A DNA stretch of 64,000 bases from an uncultured Coprococcus sp. (GTDB taxonomy: Bacteria; Bacillota; Clostridia; Lachnospirales; Lachnospiraceae): assembly GCA_934277375.1 (NCBI GenBank), contig CAKQTZ010000005.1:1-64000 (forward strand). Direction: 5' to 3'. The translations under genes were made by a program, and so were the position numbers. The stretch's first letter is position 1. Each line of letters opens with the position of its first letter. The notes beneath the pieces were generated by a model. It was not told the origin of the DNA, did no database searches, and saw only the letters and a program-made list of their open reading frames with translations. Positions 41,803 through 50,142 of this stretch are shown here, one piece after another.

Positions 41803-43767
41803 ATGGAGATAAAGAAAGTTCTGATAGCCAATCGAGGTGAGATAGTGAGAAGAATAATCACCACATGCCAGAAGATGGGAATAGAGACCGTGGCTGTTTA
41901 TTCTGATGCTGACAGGGATGCACATTATCTGGCTGATGCGACTGAAACTTATTATATTGGGAAATCGGCTCCTGTAAAAAGTTACCTGAATATGGATGTT
42001 CTCATTCAGGCTGTGAAGGATACCGGAGCTGATGCGGTTCATCCAGGTTATGGTTTTCTCTCGGAATCAGCAGAATTTGCCGAAGCGGTGGCCAGGGCGG
42101 GGGCAAAATGGATAGGACCTGATCCGGAGATACTGAAAAATATCGAATCAAAGTGTTATTGCAGGAATGTAGCTTCATCCATCGGAGTTCCTGTGACACC
42201 GGGAACTATAAGGCCCATAAACAGTATAAACGAGATATACGAGACCGCAGGAAAGGTCGGACTTCCAATATTGCTGAAGCTTGATAAAGGCGGTGGAGGA
42301 AAAGGTATCCAGAAGATAGAGACATTCGAGTCCGAGGAGGTTGTCCAGGCACAGCTCGAAAGTATGCAGAGGATCGGTGAGATGGCATTTGCATCATCGG
42401 ATGTGTACGTGGAGAAGGCAGTTCAGAATCCGAGACACATAGAGGTCCAGTTTATGGCGGATGAGCACGGACATGTCGTGTGTCTGGGTGAACGTGAATG
42501 CTCCATACAGAGAAGATATCAGAAGATAATAGAGGAATCACCGTCGGCGGTGGTGACATCTGAGGACAGGAAGAAGCTGTATGGATACACTTCGAAGCTG
42601 ATCCGCGAGATGAAATACAGCGGTGCAGGCACTGTTGAATATCTCAGGGCACAGGATGGAAGCTATTACTTTATGGAGATAAATGCAAGACTTCAGGTTG
42701 AGCATCCGGTGACAGAGGCTGTGACCGGGCTTGACCTTGTAAAGCTTCAGATACAGACGGCAAGAGGTGAGAAGCTTCCGATCTCACAGGAGCATGTGAG
42801 GCTGAATGGACATGCCATGGAGTGCAGGATATATGCCGAGGATCCCAAGACATTCAATCCAGCACCCGGAGTGATAGATGAACTGAAGTTCCCGGATACC
42901 TCCGATGGGGATGTCCGTGTGGATCACGCATTATATGAGGGCTACAGAGTATCGCCTTTCTATGATCCGATGCTGTGCAAGCTGATAGTCAGGGCGGATG
43001 ACAGACAGAAATGCATAGACAGGATGCTCAGTGCACTGAAGGAATTCGTGATCGGCGGGGTGACCAACACCATAGTGACGGAGATCGCCATCATGAGAGA
43101 CAGAAGTTTTGTCACCGGAGATTTCACCACAGCATTCCTTGAGCGAGAGAAGCTGAACATAGGTCTTGAGAATTATGTGATAACCATATCAAGGCAGTTT
43201 GGAAGCCTAGGCAGACCGATCGCCCGTAAGATGGCGGAGTTGCTGGGGATAGAGTACTACGACAGAGATATCGTGGAGCAGGCGGTAAGGAACAGTGGCA
43301 TGGAGATAAAGCCGGATGAGGTTATGGACAGCATAGAGGGTGGTTCATATGAGAAGATGAAGTATCCGCTTGGAACTCTTCCTGAGGAGGAGCAGGACAG
43401 GATATTCAAAGCCCAGAGTGATGTGATACTTGAGCTTGCCAGAAAAGAGTCGTGCATCATAGTAGGAAGGTGCTCTGACTATGTACTCAGAAATGCGAGA
43501 AATCATTTCAGTATATACATATATGCACCATATGAGGTGAGACTTCAGAACTGTATCGCGGAGCTGCATATCGAGCCGGAGGCGGCGAAGGAGCTCATCA
43601 CGTCGGTGGATGAGGCGAGAAGAAGCTATGCCATGCACTATGCGAAGGAGTACAGTGAGGATTTTACCAACAAAGACATTCTTATTGACAGCAGTCTGTA
43701 TGGAAGTGTTGATGAGGCTGCACATGTACTAACAAAGATGATAAAGAAGAAATTTAATCTGTCATAA
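41803..43767 (+). CDS. Biotin carboxylase fused to a cytidylate-kinase-like domain
   Basis: 654 residues. Residues 1-455 are a complete biotin carboxylase: ATP loop KGGGGKGI (162-169), K117, K159, E204, K241 in QRRYQKIIEESP, E279, E292, N294, R296, E300 and R342 correspond to the active-site set of E. coli AccC. It would carboxylate the biotin carrier encoded next, using ATP and bicarbonate. Residues 457-654 form a cytidylate-kinase-like domain (ITISRQFGSLGRPIARKMAE, YYDRDIVEQAV, IIVGRCSDYVL); its P-loop reads GSLGR rather than the common GSGGR. The two domains meet without a linker and the gene shows no frame disturbance. The kinase-like half may sense a nucleotide. I know of no standard description of this fusion. 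Confidence 0.9.
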   Translation: MEIKKVLIANRGEIVRRIITTCQKMGIETVAVYSDADRDAHYLADATETYYIGKSAPVKSYLNMDVLIQAVKDTGADAVHPGYGFLSESAEFAEAVARAGAKWIGPDPEILKNIESKCYCRNVASSIGVPVTPGTIRPINSINEIYETAGKVGLPILLKLDKGGGGKGIQKIETFESEEVVQAQLESMQRIGEMAFASSDVYVEKAVQNPRHIEVQFMADEHGHVVCLGERECSIQRRYQKIIEESPSAVVTSEDRKKLYGYTSKLIREMKYSGAGTVEYLRAQDGSYYFMEINARLQVEHPVTEAVTGLDLVKLQIQTARGEKLPISQEHVRLNGHAMECRIYAEDPKTFNPAPGVIDELKFPDTSDGDVRVDHALYEGYRVSPFYDPMLCKLIVRADDRQKCIDRMLSALKEFVIGGVTNTIVTEIAIMRDRSFVTGDFTTAFLEREKLNIGLENYVITISRQFGSLGRPIARKMAELLGIEYYDRDIVEQAVRNSGMEIKPDEVMDSIEGGSYEKMKYPLGTLPEEEQDRIFKAQSDVILELARKESCIIVGRCSDYVLRNARNHFSIYIYAPYEVRLQNCIAELHIEPEAAKELITSVDEARRSYAMHYAKEYSEDFTNKDILIDSSLYGSVDEAAHVLTKMIKKKFNLS

Positions 43768-43780
43768 GGAGGAATGGATC

Positions 43781-43999
43781 ATGGAATACACAATGAGGGC
43801 GACAATGCCAGGACTTGTAGCAAGAGTGGTTGTTGAGGTTGGACAGAAGGTTGAGGAAGGCCAGGAGCTGGCTGTTATCAACTGTATGAAAACAGAGATA
43901 AGCTGTGAATCAGAGAAGACTGGCACAGTTAAAGAGATACTTGTGGAGGAGTGGGATGAGCTTGAGGTGGATTCCCCGATGATAGTACTTACCTGCTGA
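43781..43999 (+). CDS. Biotin carrier protein (single biotinyl domain)
   Basis: 72 residues, only the biotinyl/lipoyl barrel without the Pro/Ala-rich arm of AccB. The acceptor lysine is K37 in INCMKTE; the common motif is E-A-M-K-M. The carrier shuttles carboxybiotin from the carboxylase to the carboxyltransferase, here probably PxpB/PxpC. Ribosome site AAGGAGGAA. It lies 13 bases after the carboxylase and 15 before birA. Confidence 0.9.
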   Translation: MEYTMRATMPGLVARVVVEVGQKVEEGQELAVINCMKTEISCESEKTGTVKEILVEEWDELEVDSPMIVLTC

Positions 44000-44014
44000 G
44001 AGGAAGTGAAGCCC

Positions 44015-44773
44015 ATGATCGATATTTGCAATAATCTGCACATATACGATACGGTCACATCGACAAATGATGAGGTGTACAGTCTGATGAAAAGTGGAGC
44101 GCCGGATGGAACAGCCATCGCAGCCCGGCGGCAGACCTCCGGCAAAGGCAGTCATGGAAGATGCTGGCAGTCCGGACCAGAGGGAAATATATATTGCTCC
44201 GTTGGAATAAAGAATGGTATTACACCCAGGCAGGTGGCGGTGATGTCCATGGTGACGGCACTTGCTGTCAGGAGGGGACTGGAGCTGTATATGGATACCC
44301 CGATATGGATAAAATGGCCCAACGATGTCATTGCGGGGAACAGGAAGATATGCGGCATACTGGCGGAATATCACGAGGGCAGAGGAGAGAACATTCTTGT
44401 CATAGGATTTGGAATAAATGTAAACCAGAAGGTATTCAGTGGTGAGCTGAAGGACAAAGCTTCGTCAATGTATATTCTGGAGAGAAAGCTGTTTGATCCC
44501 CGGATCATACTTAACTCTGTTCTGGACGAGCTGGAGAGAATGTATACCGTATGCATGAACTCTGATGGCCTGGATGGTTACAGGGAGGAGATAGAGCGCT
44601 GCATGATCAGGATGGGTGATGTGGTGAGACTCACCCGCGGACAGTTCAGCGAGAGGGCAGTAATTGAGCACCTGAACAATGATGGAAGCTTATGTGTGCT
44701 GAAGGACGATGGAAAGCTCCACAACGTGTATGCGGGTGAGATCAGCTTGAGAGGGGAAGGAGGCTATATCTGA
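44015..44773 (+). CDS. birA: Biotin-[carboxyl carrier] protein ligase
   Basis: 252 residues from the ATG at 44015 (GAGGAAG 8 bases upstream; a GTG at 44006 is too close to that site). It joins biotin via biotinyl-AMP to a lysine on the carrier. Ligase motifs: TSTNDEVYS, QTSGKGSHGRCW (the G-R-G-R-x-G-R loop, here G-K-G-S-H-G-R), IKWPNDVI and KICGILAEY. It lacks the N-terminal repressor helix-turn-helix, so it is an enzyme only. Its presence inside the operon suggests a dedicated ligase for the adjacent carrier. The stop shares one base with the next start. Confidence 0.88.
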   Translation: MIDICNNLHIYDTVTSTNDEVYSLMKSGAPDGTAIAARRQTSGKGSHGRCWQSGPEGNIYCSVGIKNGITPRQVAVMSMVTALAVRRGLELYMDTPIWIKWPNDVIAGNRKICGILAEYHEGRGENILVIGFGINVNQKVFSGELKDKASSMYILERKLFDPRIILNSVLDELERMYTVCMNSDGLDGYREEIERCMIRMGDVVRLTRGQFSERAVIEHLNNDGSLCVLKDDGKLHNVYAGEISLRGEGGYI

Positions 44774-45972
44774 TGGCGGTTGGATTCAAGGAGATATACA
44801 GCAATACCTATGAAGAATATGGCCTTGAGCTTCTAGCGGGAAGTCTTGGACTCAACAACATCATAGACTGGGCTCTGAGGATAGAGAGCATGGCAGAGCT
44901 TCCCGATGAGGATCCAGAGTCGGCGTACGAGAGATGCCTGGTGATGACATCGGCGGCAATGATAGGGTGCGATGACGAAACAGTGCTTGTCCGGAAGCTG
45001 GCAGACATGGGCAGCTGTGGCCTGATGGTAGTCACTACGGATGTTGACAGGTTCAGATCACAGGAGGTGATGAGCTGCTGTGACTCTCTCAATTTTCCAC
45101 TTATACATATGAGAGATACAACAAGAGTCGGAGAACTCCAGAGAGAATACATATCAGAGATAGAGAGGGACAGAAATGTCAGCAATACAGTAAATAAAGT
45201 ATTCGCTGCAGTCCTGTCGGGAAAGGCAAGGATAGACAATCATGAGCAGCTGCTCAGACAACAGGGGTTCAGATTTGATGCAGCTTATACATGTATTGTT
45301 CTGTATGCGGAGGACAAGCGGCAGTATATAGAACTGCAGAAGATCAGGGAATGGAACAGATTCCTTATATATGCCCTCCGGAGTCTTGGAGTGTATGCAT
45401 CATTTCAGATGGGACAATATCAGGTTGTCATCCTGAAGGATGTGGGTGATGAGATCGTGTGTAAGGTCATGATATCGTTTACAAAGATGCTCAGAAGACA
45501 CCATGTCGGTGTAGTGACCAGAATAGGTGTGGGAGAACAGATGGATGGACTGGCATATATCAGTCAGAGTTATTACGCTGCATTTGCCGCTGTCAGAAAG
45601 GCCCGCATGGATGGTGAGGAGCTTGTGAGATTTGAGGATATAGGAATATACCAGCTGTTATTCACGACAAGAGATGACATGTATGTACACAGATTCGTGG
45701 ACAGACAGCTGGGAGCATTGGTGCGATATGACAGGGACAACGATGCCGGGCTTGTTGAGACGCTGGACAGATATTTTGAATGCAACTGCAGTGTGAAGCA
45801 GGTGGCAGATCAGATGCATATCCACAGGAATACAGTAAATAAGAGAATACAGCTCATAAAGGAGCTGCTGACGGATAACACCCTTAAGGGGATGGGCAGA
45901 ACAAATCTTGAAATGGCGATCATAGCCGTGAAAATATTTGGACAAGAAGGAGGTAGTGATCATGAAGAGTAA
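44773..45972 (+). CDS. PucR-family transcriptional regulator
   Basis: 399 residues. An N-terminal PucR-type sensory domain (about 1-135) with LELLAGSLGLNN is followed by a GGDEF-like central region, and the C-terminal helix-turn-helix VKQVADQMHIHRNTVNKRIQLI (about 337-360) is typical of PucR/CdaR regulators. Members control purine and ureide breakdown, GABA use and sugar-acid use. Here it likely activates the operon in response to its substrate. Overlaps birA by one base; the pxpB-like gene begins inside its 3' end. Confidence 0.88.
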   Translation: MAVGFKEIYSNTYEEYGLELLAGSLGLNNIIDWALRIESMAELPDEDPESAYERCLVMTSAAMIGCDDETVLVRKLADMGSCGLMVVTTDVDRFRSQEVMSCCDSLNFPLIHMRDTTRVGELQREYISEIERDRNVSNTVNKVFAAVLSGKARIDNHEQLLRQQGFRFDAAYTCIVLYAEDKRQYIELQKIREWNRFLIYALRSLGVYASFQMGQYQVVILKDVGDEIVCKVMISFTKMLRRHHVGVVTRIGVGEQMDGLAYISQSYYAAFAAVRKARMDGEELVRFEDIGIYQLLFTTRDDMYVHRFVDRQLGALVRYDRDNDAGLVETLDRYFECNCSVKQVADQMHIHRNTVNKRIQLIKELLTDNTLKGMGRTNLEMAIIAVKIFGQEGGSDHEE

Positions 45973-46957
45973 ATATGATCCAGTGCTTAAGAGAATACCC
46001 GGAAGACCAGGATGCCCGGAGATAGTGTTCAGACAGGCCGGGGATGGATTCCTAGAGGTTGTGTATGGCAATAATGAGGCCTCATCCAATAAGACGATAA
46101 AGGATATAATCCTTAGAAGTCTCAGAGTGATCATCATAAATGGACGGATGAGAGACAGAAATATACCGGGACTCATAGAGACAGTACCTGGAAGCGAGTC
46201 AGTACTGTATGAGTTCGATCCTCTCACATTATCAGTTGAGGTTCTCATAGAAGAGATATCTGCTGTGGAGACCGCGCTTCCTGATGTGTATGGACAGGTG
46301 ATAAATGCCAGGAAGCTGTATCTGCCGCTCACATTTGATCACAGCCTGGTCAGGCACTCCATTGACAAATATGTGAAAGAGGTAAATCCGGATGCATTCT
46401 ACTGTAAGGATGGAAGCAATCTGGAATACATAGCAGCCTACAATGGACTTACGGTTGAGGAACTGAAGCAGAGATTTCTTGGAACAGGCTGGCTCACATC
46501 CATGGTGGGATTCTTCCCGGGACTTCCATTCTGCTATCCACTTGATCCGGCATCAGCCCTTGCCTGTCCCAAATATAATCCGGCAAGAACATGGACTCCG
46601 GAGGGAACGGTTGATCTGGCGGATTACTGTATGACCATATTCGGAGTGGAGTCCAGCGGAGGCTGTCAGCTCATCGGCAGGACGGCTCCAATCTTCAGGG
46701 CCAGATCGGTGCATCCGGCATACCAGAGCAGTCCGGCTCTCATCAGACCTACGGATATAATCCAGTATTATGAAGTGTCAGAGGAGGAGCTTGACAGTAT
46801 ATATGAACAGGTTGACAGAGGCGAGTGGGATTACAGGACAGAGGATATAGTGTTCAGCGTGGATGACTGGCTGAAGGAGTACAATGCCCACAAGAGTGAA
46901 CTCAAAGAGCTGCAGAGAAAACAGAGAGATGCGCAGAAGACACTTAGACAGGTGTAG
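45962..46957 (+). CDS. pxpB: PxpB/KipI-type 5-oxoprolinase subunit B (AHS1, carboxyltransferase half)
   Basis: 331 residues from the ATG at 45962 (AAGGAGG upstream), longer than typical PxpB (about 220-240). Extra material lies at the N-terminus (about 1-85) and in a charged helical tail (300-331, KSELKELQRKQRDAQKTL). The AHS1 domain has LPLTFDHSLVRHSIDKYV, GFFPGLPFCYPLD and the RTWTPEGTVDLAD...CQLIGRT block. In E. coli PxpABC cleaves 5-oxoproline to glutamate with ATP. The same domain is half of the carboxyltransferase of urea carboxylase, which gives a reason for the biotin genes upstream. Confidence 0.85.
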   Translation: MKSKYDPVLKRIPGRPGCPEIVFRQAGDGFLEVVYGNNEASSNKTIKDIILRSLRVIIINGRMRDRNIPGLIETVPGSESVLYEFDPLTLSVEVLIEEISAVETALPDVYGQVINARKLYLPLTFDHSLVRHSIDKYVKEVNPDAFYCKDGSNLEYIAAYNGLTVEELKQRFLGTGWLTSMVGFFPGLPFCYPLDPASALACPKYNPARTWTPEGTVDLADYCMTIFGVESSGGCQLIGRTAPIFRARSVHPAYQSSPALIRPTDIIQYYEVSEEELDSIYEQVDRGEWDYRTEDIVFSVDDWLKEYNAHKSELKELQRKQRDAQKTLRQV

Positions 46958-46969
46958 GAGGTGGATGAT

Positions 46970-47962
46970 ATGGCCAGGGTTATTTCAGCAGGGATACAGT
47001 CTATTATCGAGGATCTGTATGGAAGAACAGGATATAAAGATGTGGGAATATCACATTCAGGATTCATGGATCACTATACGGCGAGGCTTCTCAACAAGGT
47101 GCTGGGAAATGATCTGAACGAGGCGGGGATAGAGATCGCCGGAGGAGGATTTGCGCTGGAGTTCGAGGAGGAATCGGTTATAGCATATGGTGGTTCTACC
47201 ATAGAAGGCTATGTAAATGATACACAGATTCCGCCGTATGAGGCAGTCCACGTCGAAGCCGGTGATGTTTTCAGGACAGGAAAGATGCTCCCGACAACCA
47301 GAGGCTTCAGGACTTATCTTATGATGGCAGGAGGCATGGATGCGCAGGAATATCTGGGCAGCAAGGCTACGGCGGTCTACGGCAGCTTTGGCGGATTTGA
47401 TGGAAGAAACCTGAAAAATGGCGATCAGCTGGTCCCGGGAGCTGTCACTGACAAAAACCATGACAGTATCGGATGCCGCATAAAGAGCGAATATATTCCG
47501 GAACTGACCGACACGTGGGAGTTTCATGCCATGCCGGGGCCTGATGCAGCTCCTGATTTTATAACTGAGGAGGGTATGGAGCAGATATATCAGAGTGAGT
47601 ATAAAGCCCAGATGTTCTGTGACAGGGCAGGAATCAGATTGAAGGGACCGAAACCAATATGGAACCCGGACAGAGTGGCAGCCGGAGGTCATCCGTCCAA
47701 TATCACGGATCACGGATATCCGGGGCCGGGCGGCGTAAATGTAAGTGGAGATACACTTATCATGTTCCCTGTTGAAGCTCCTACATGTGGCGGCCTGATA
47801 TGTGCTATATCGGTCGTGTATGCAGATGTATGGAAGATGGGACAGATATTCCCGGGACGGGATAAGATCAGATTCATATATGCAACCCAGGAGAAAGCAA
47901 ATGAACTGAGGCGCAGGCAGAACCTGATCTTTGAAGGCGATGGATGTATAGAAAGGAAGTGA
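46970..47962 (+). CDS. pxpC: PxpC/KipA-type 5-oxoprolinase subunit C (AHS2, biotin-dependent carboxyltransferase family)
   Basis: 330 residues from the ATG at 46970 (AGGAGG 8 bases upstream; a GTG at 46961 overlaps that site). AHS2 blocks: GISHSGFMDHYTARLLNKVLGN, GGFDGRNLKNGDQL, the SxIxDHG-like SNITDHGYPGPGGVN and GDTLIMFPVEAPTCGGLICA. It pairs with PxpB to form the catalytic half shared with urea carboxylase. Twelve bases after pxpB, five before pxpA. Confidence 0.88.
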   Translation: MARVISAGIQSIIEDLYGRTGYKDVGISHSGFMDHYTARLLNKVLGNDLNEAGIEIAGGGFALEFEEESVIAYGGSTIEGYVNDTQIPPYEAVHVEAGDVFRTGKMLPTTRGFRTYLMMAGGMDAQEYLGSKATAVYGSFGGFDGRNLKNGDQLVPGAVTDKNHDSIGCRIKSEYIPELTDTWEFHAMPGPDAAPDFITEEGMEQIYQSEYKAQMFCDRAGIRLKGPKPIWNPDRVAAGGHPSNITDHGYPGPGGVNVSGDTLIMFPVEAPTCGGLICAISVVYADVWKMGQIFPGRDKIRFIYATQEKANELRRRQNLIFEGDGCIERK

Positions 47963-47967
47963 TGTTC

Positions 47968-48720
47968 ATGGTTAAGGAGATAATATTGAATGCTGACATG
48001 GGGGAGGGCTTTGGATGTTACCGGCTGTGTGATGAAGCTGCTCTGATGCCATACCTGACATCGGTCAATCTTGCATGCGGCTTCCATGCGGGAGATCCCG
48101 TGGTGATGCGTAACTCTGTGGATCTGGCTGTGAAAAATGGAGTGAGTATAGGTGCCCATCCGGGATTTGCTGACAGACAGGGTTTTGGACGAAGAATGTT
48201 GCAGATAAGCGAGGATGAGCTGTACTGCGATCTGATGTATCAGTTCGGAGCCCTGGAGGCATTTGTGAAAAAGGCAGGAGGGGAGATAACGCATGTGAGT
48301 CCACATGGTGTGATGGATCCGCTTGTGTCAGAAAATGAAAACTTTGCCAGGGTGTTCATGGATGCCATTAAGGATTTCAAAAAGGACATGTATCTGGTGA
48401 TAGAGGCGGGAAATGTGCTGGCGGAGCTCTGTGAGAAGGAAGGGCTCCGGGTGGCAGCAGTTGGATATCCGGATCTGGAATACGATTCGGATGGGCATAT
48501 GATCATATCAAGGACCAAGGATCTGATGGATCCTCAGAAGATACTGAAGCAGGCTCTTTCCATGGCCCTGGATAATAAATATCTCAATGTTGATGGAAAG
48601 CAGTTCCCGATAGCCCCGAAGGTGCTGTGTCTGCATTCGGATGTTCCGAACAGTCTGGAGATACTGAGAGTGCTCCGCAGTGGCCTTGAGGATGCGGGGG
48701 TAGGTGTTGTCGGATTTTAA
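47968..48720 (+). CDS. pxpA: PxpA/LamB-YcsF-type 5-oxoprolinase subunit A
   Basis: 250 residues from the ATG at 47968 (GGAAG 8 bases upstream). LamB/YcsF blocks: LNADMGEGFGCY, VNLACGFHAGDP, GAHPGFADRQGFGRR and PKVLCLHSDVPNSLEI. This subunit performs the lactam-opening part of ATP-dependent 5-oxoprolinase with PxpB and PxpC. All three subunits are present in the order B-C-A. Confidence 0.92.
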   Translation: MVKEIILNADMGEGFGCYRLCDEAALMPYLTSVNLACGFHAGDPVVMRNSVDLAVKNGVSIGAHPGFADRQGFGRRMLQISEDELYCDLMYQFGALEAFVKKAGGEITHVSPHGVMDPLVSENENFARVFMDAIKDFKKDMYLVIEAGNVLAELCEKEGLRVAAVGYPDLEYDSDGHMIISRTKDLMDPQKILKQALSMALDNKYLNVDGKQFPIAPKVLCLHSDVPNSLEILRVLRSGLEDAGVGVVGF

Positions 48721-48778
48721 CAAATCGCTTTTTTCGGATTTGTTTAAATAAAAACAAAAAGAAAAGGAGAGATGTAGT

Positions 48779-50116
48779 ATGGAAAACAAACCTAAGAAAC
48801 TGAATTTCTGGCAGATCTGGGCACTTGGAGTAGGAGCGGTTGTTGGCGATGGAATATTCCTTCTTGTATCCCAGGCGGCCCAGGCGGCCGGACCTGCCGC
48901 AGCACTTGCATATTTTATAGCGGGTGTGCTCATCATGCTCATATGTATGGCGGTATGCGAACTGGCTGTTGCGATGCCGGGAGCAGGCTCCATATACCAC
49001 TGGAGTAAGGAGGTAATAAGTCCGGCGGTTGGAACACTCACAGGCCTGGCATATGTCGGTATGAACGTCATATTCTTTGGCTCCGTGTCCATCGCAGCAG
49101 GAAGTCTTACGAATTCGTTCTATGTAATAGGTGACAATGAGCAGGTATCAGCGATCATCTGGACACTCATAATCATCGTGGTGGTCACAGCGATAGCGCT
49201 GCTGGGCGGTGAGATAACCGGAACAGTACAGCTTGCACTGGTGGCGGTGCTGGTAGGCATTATGATCGTATTTATATTTGCAGGAATATTTACCGGCAAG
49301 ATCGATCCGGCAAATTACAAGCCATTTTCCCCATTTGGCGGCAAGGGAATATGGGCGGCCATAGGAATGGGAATATATGCATACATGGGACCTCTGGCTC
49401 TGCTCACAGCAGGTGATGAGGTAAAAGATATCAAGACATTTCCAAAGGCTATGTTCTGGGCATTTGTCACATTCATTGGAATATACACACTTGCGATAGT
49501 TGTACTTGTAGGTATGGTGAGCTACACAGAGTATGGCGCCATGGAATCTCCATTCACAACGGCGGCATCCATGGTATTCGGCAAATGGGCAGGCTTCATA
49601 ATCAACCTTGGAGCATGGATCGCAGCAGTGACTTGTCTGATAGGTGAGGTGTTCTGTGCATCAAGACTTCTCCGCGGAATGGCGAAGGAAAAGGCTATCC
49701 CACAGATATTTGCAAAGACGGACAAGAAGGGAAATCCATGGTTTGGAGTTCTGTTCTCTGCAGTCATCGCCATCATCATAGCGGTTATAGGCAGTGTCGG
49801 TGGAGCTCTTGCGGAATTCTACAATACAGTATGTACACTGGGAAGCGTGTGTGGTGCACTTAACATGACCATATGTCTTACGAGCAGTTGCCTGTATAAG
49901 AAGAAGTATCCAAAGGAATGGGAGAATCTGTGCTGGCATATGCCACTCAGAAAGATCACATATCCGCTGGCATTTGTGGGTTGTATCGTGCTCTTTATAG
50001 CACTGTATGCAGGCAATATAAAGGCGCTTATACCGAGTGTGATATTGGTGGCTCTGATAATATTGTTCTACTTCCTCTACTCTGCAAAGCATATAGACAG
50101 AGTGGAGAGCAAATAA
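48779..50116 (+). CDS. Amino-acid permease (APC superfamily)
   Basis: 445 residues with twelve predicted helices. The APC opening GVGAVVGDGIFLLVSQAAQAAGPAA contains the G-x-x-x-G-x-G-I-F substrate site of helix 1, and the PGAGSIYHWSKE block follows. It likely imports the substrate of the operon (5-oxoproline, a gamma-glutamyl compound or a sulfur amino acid). Ribosome site AAAAGGAGA; 58 bases after pxpA. Confidence 0.88.
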   Translation: MENKPKKLNFWQIWALGVGAVVGDGIFLLVSQAAQAAGPAAALAYFIAGVLIMLICMAVCELAVAMPGAGSIYHWSKEVISPAVGTLTGLAYVGMNVIFFGSVSIAAGSLTNSFYVIGDNEQVSAIIWTLIIIVVVTAIALLGGEITGTVQLALVAVLVGIMIVFIFAGIFTGKIDPANYKPFSPFGGKGIWAAIGMGIYAYMGPLALLTAGDEVKDIKTFPKAMFWAFVTFIGIYTLAIVVLVGMVSYTEYGAMESPFTTAASMVFGKWAGFIINLGAWIAAVTCLIGEVFCASRLLRGMAKEKAIPQIFAKTDKKGNPWFGVLFSAVIAIIIAVIGSVGGALAEFYNTVCTLGSVCGALNMTICLTSSCLYKKKYPKEWENLCWHMPLRKITYPLAFVGCIVLFIALYAGNIKALIPSVILVALIILFYFLYSAKHIDRVESK

Positions 50117-50142
50117 CATTTTTATAACAGGAGGAAATGATA

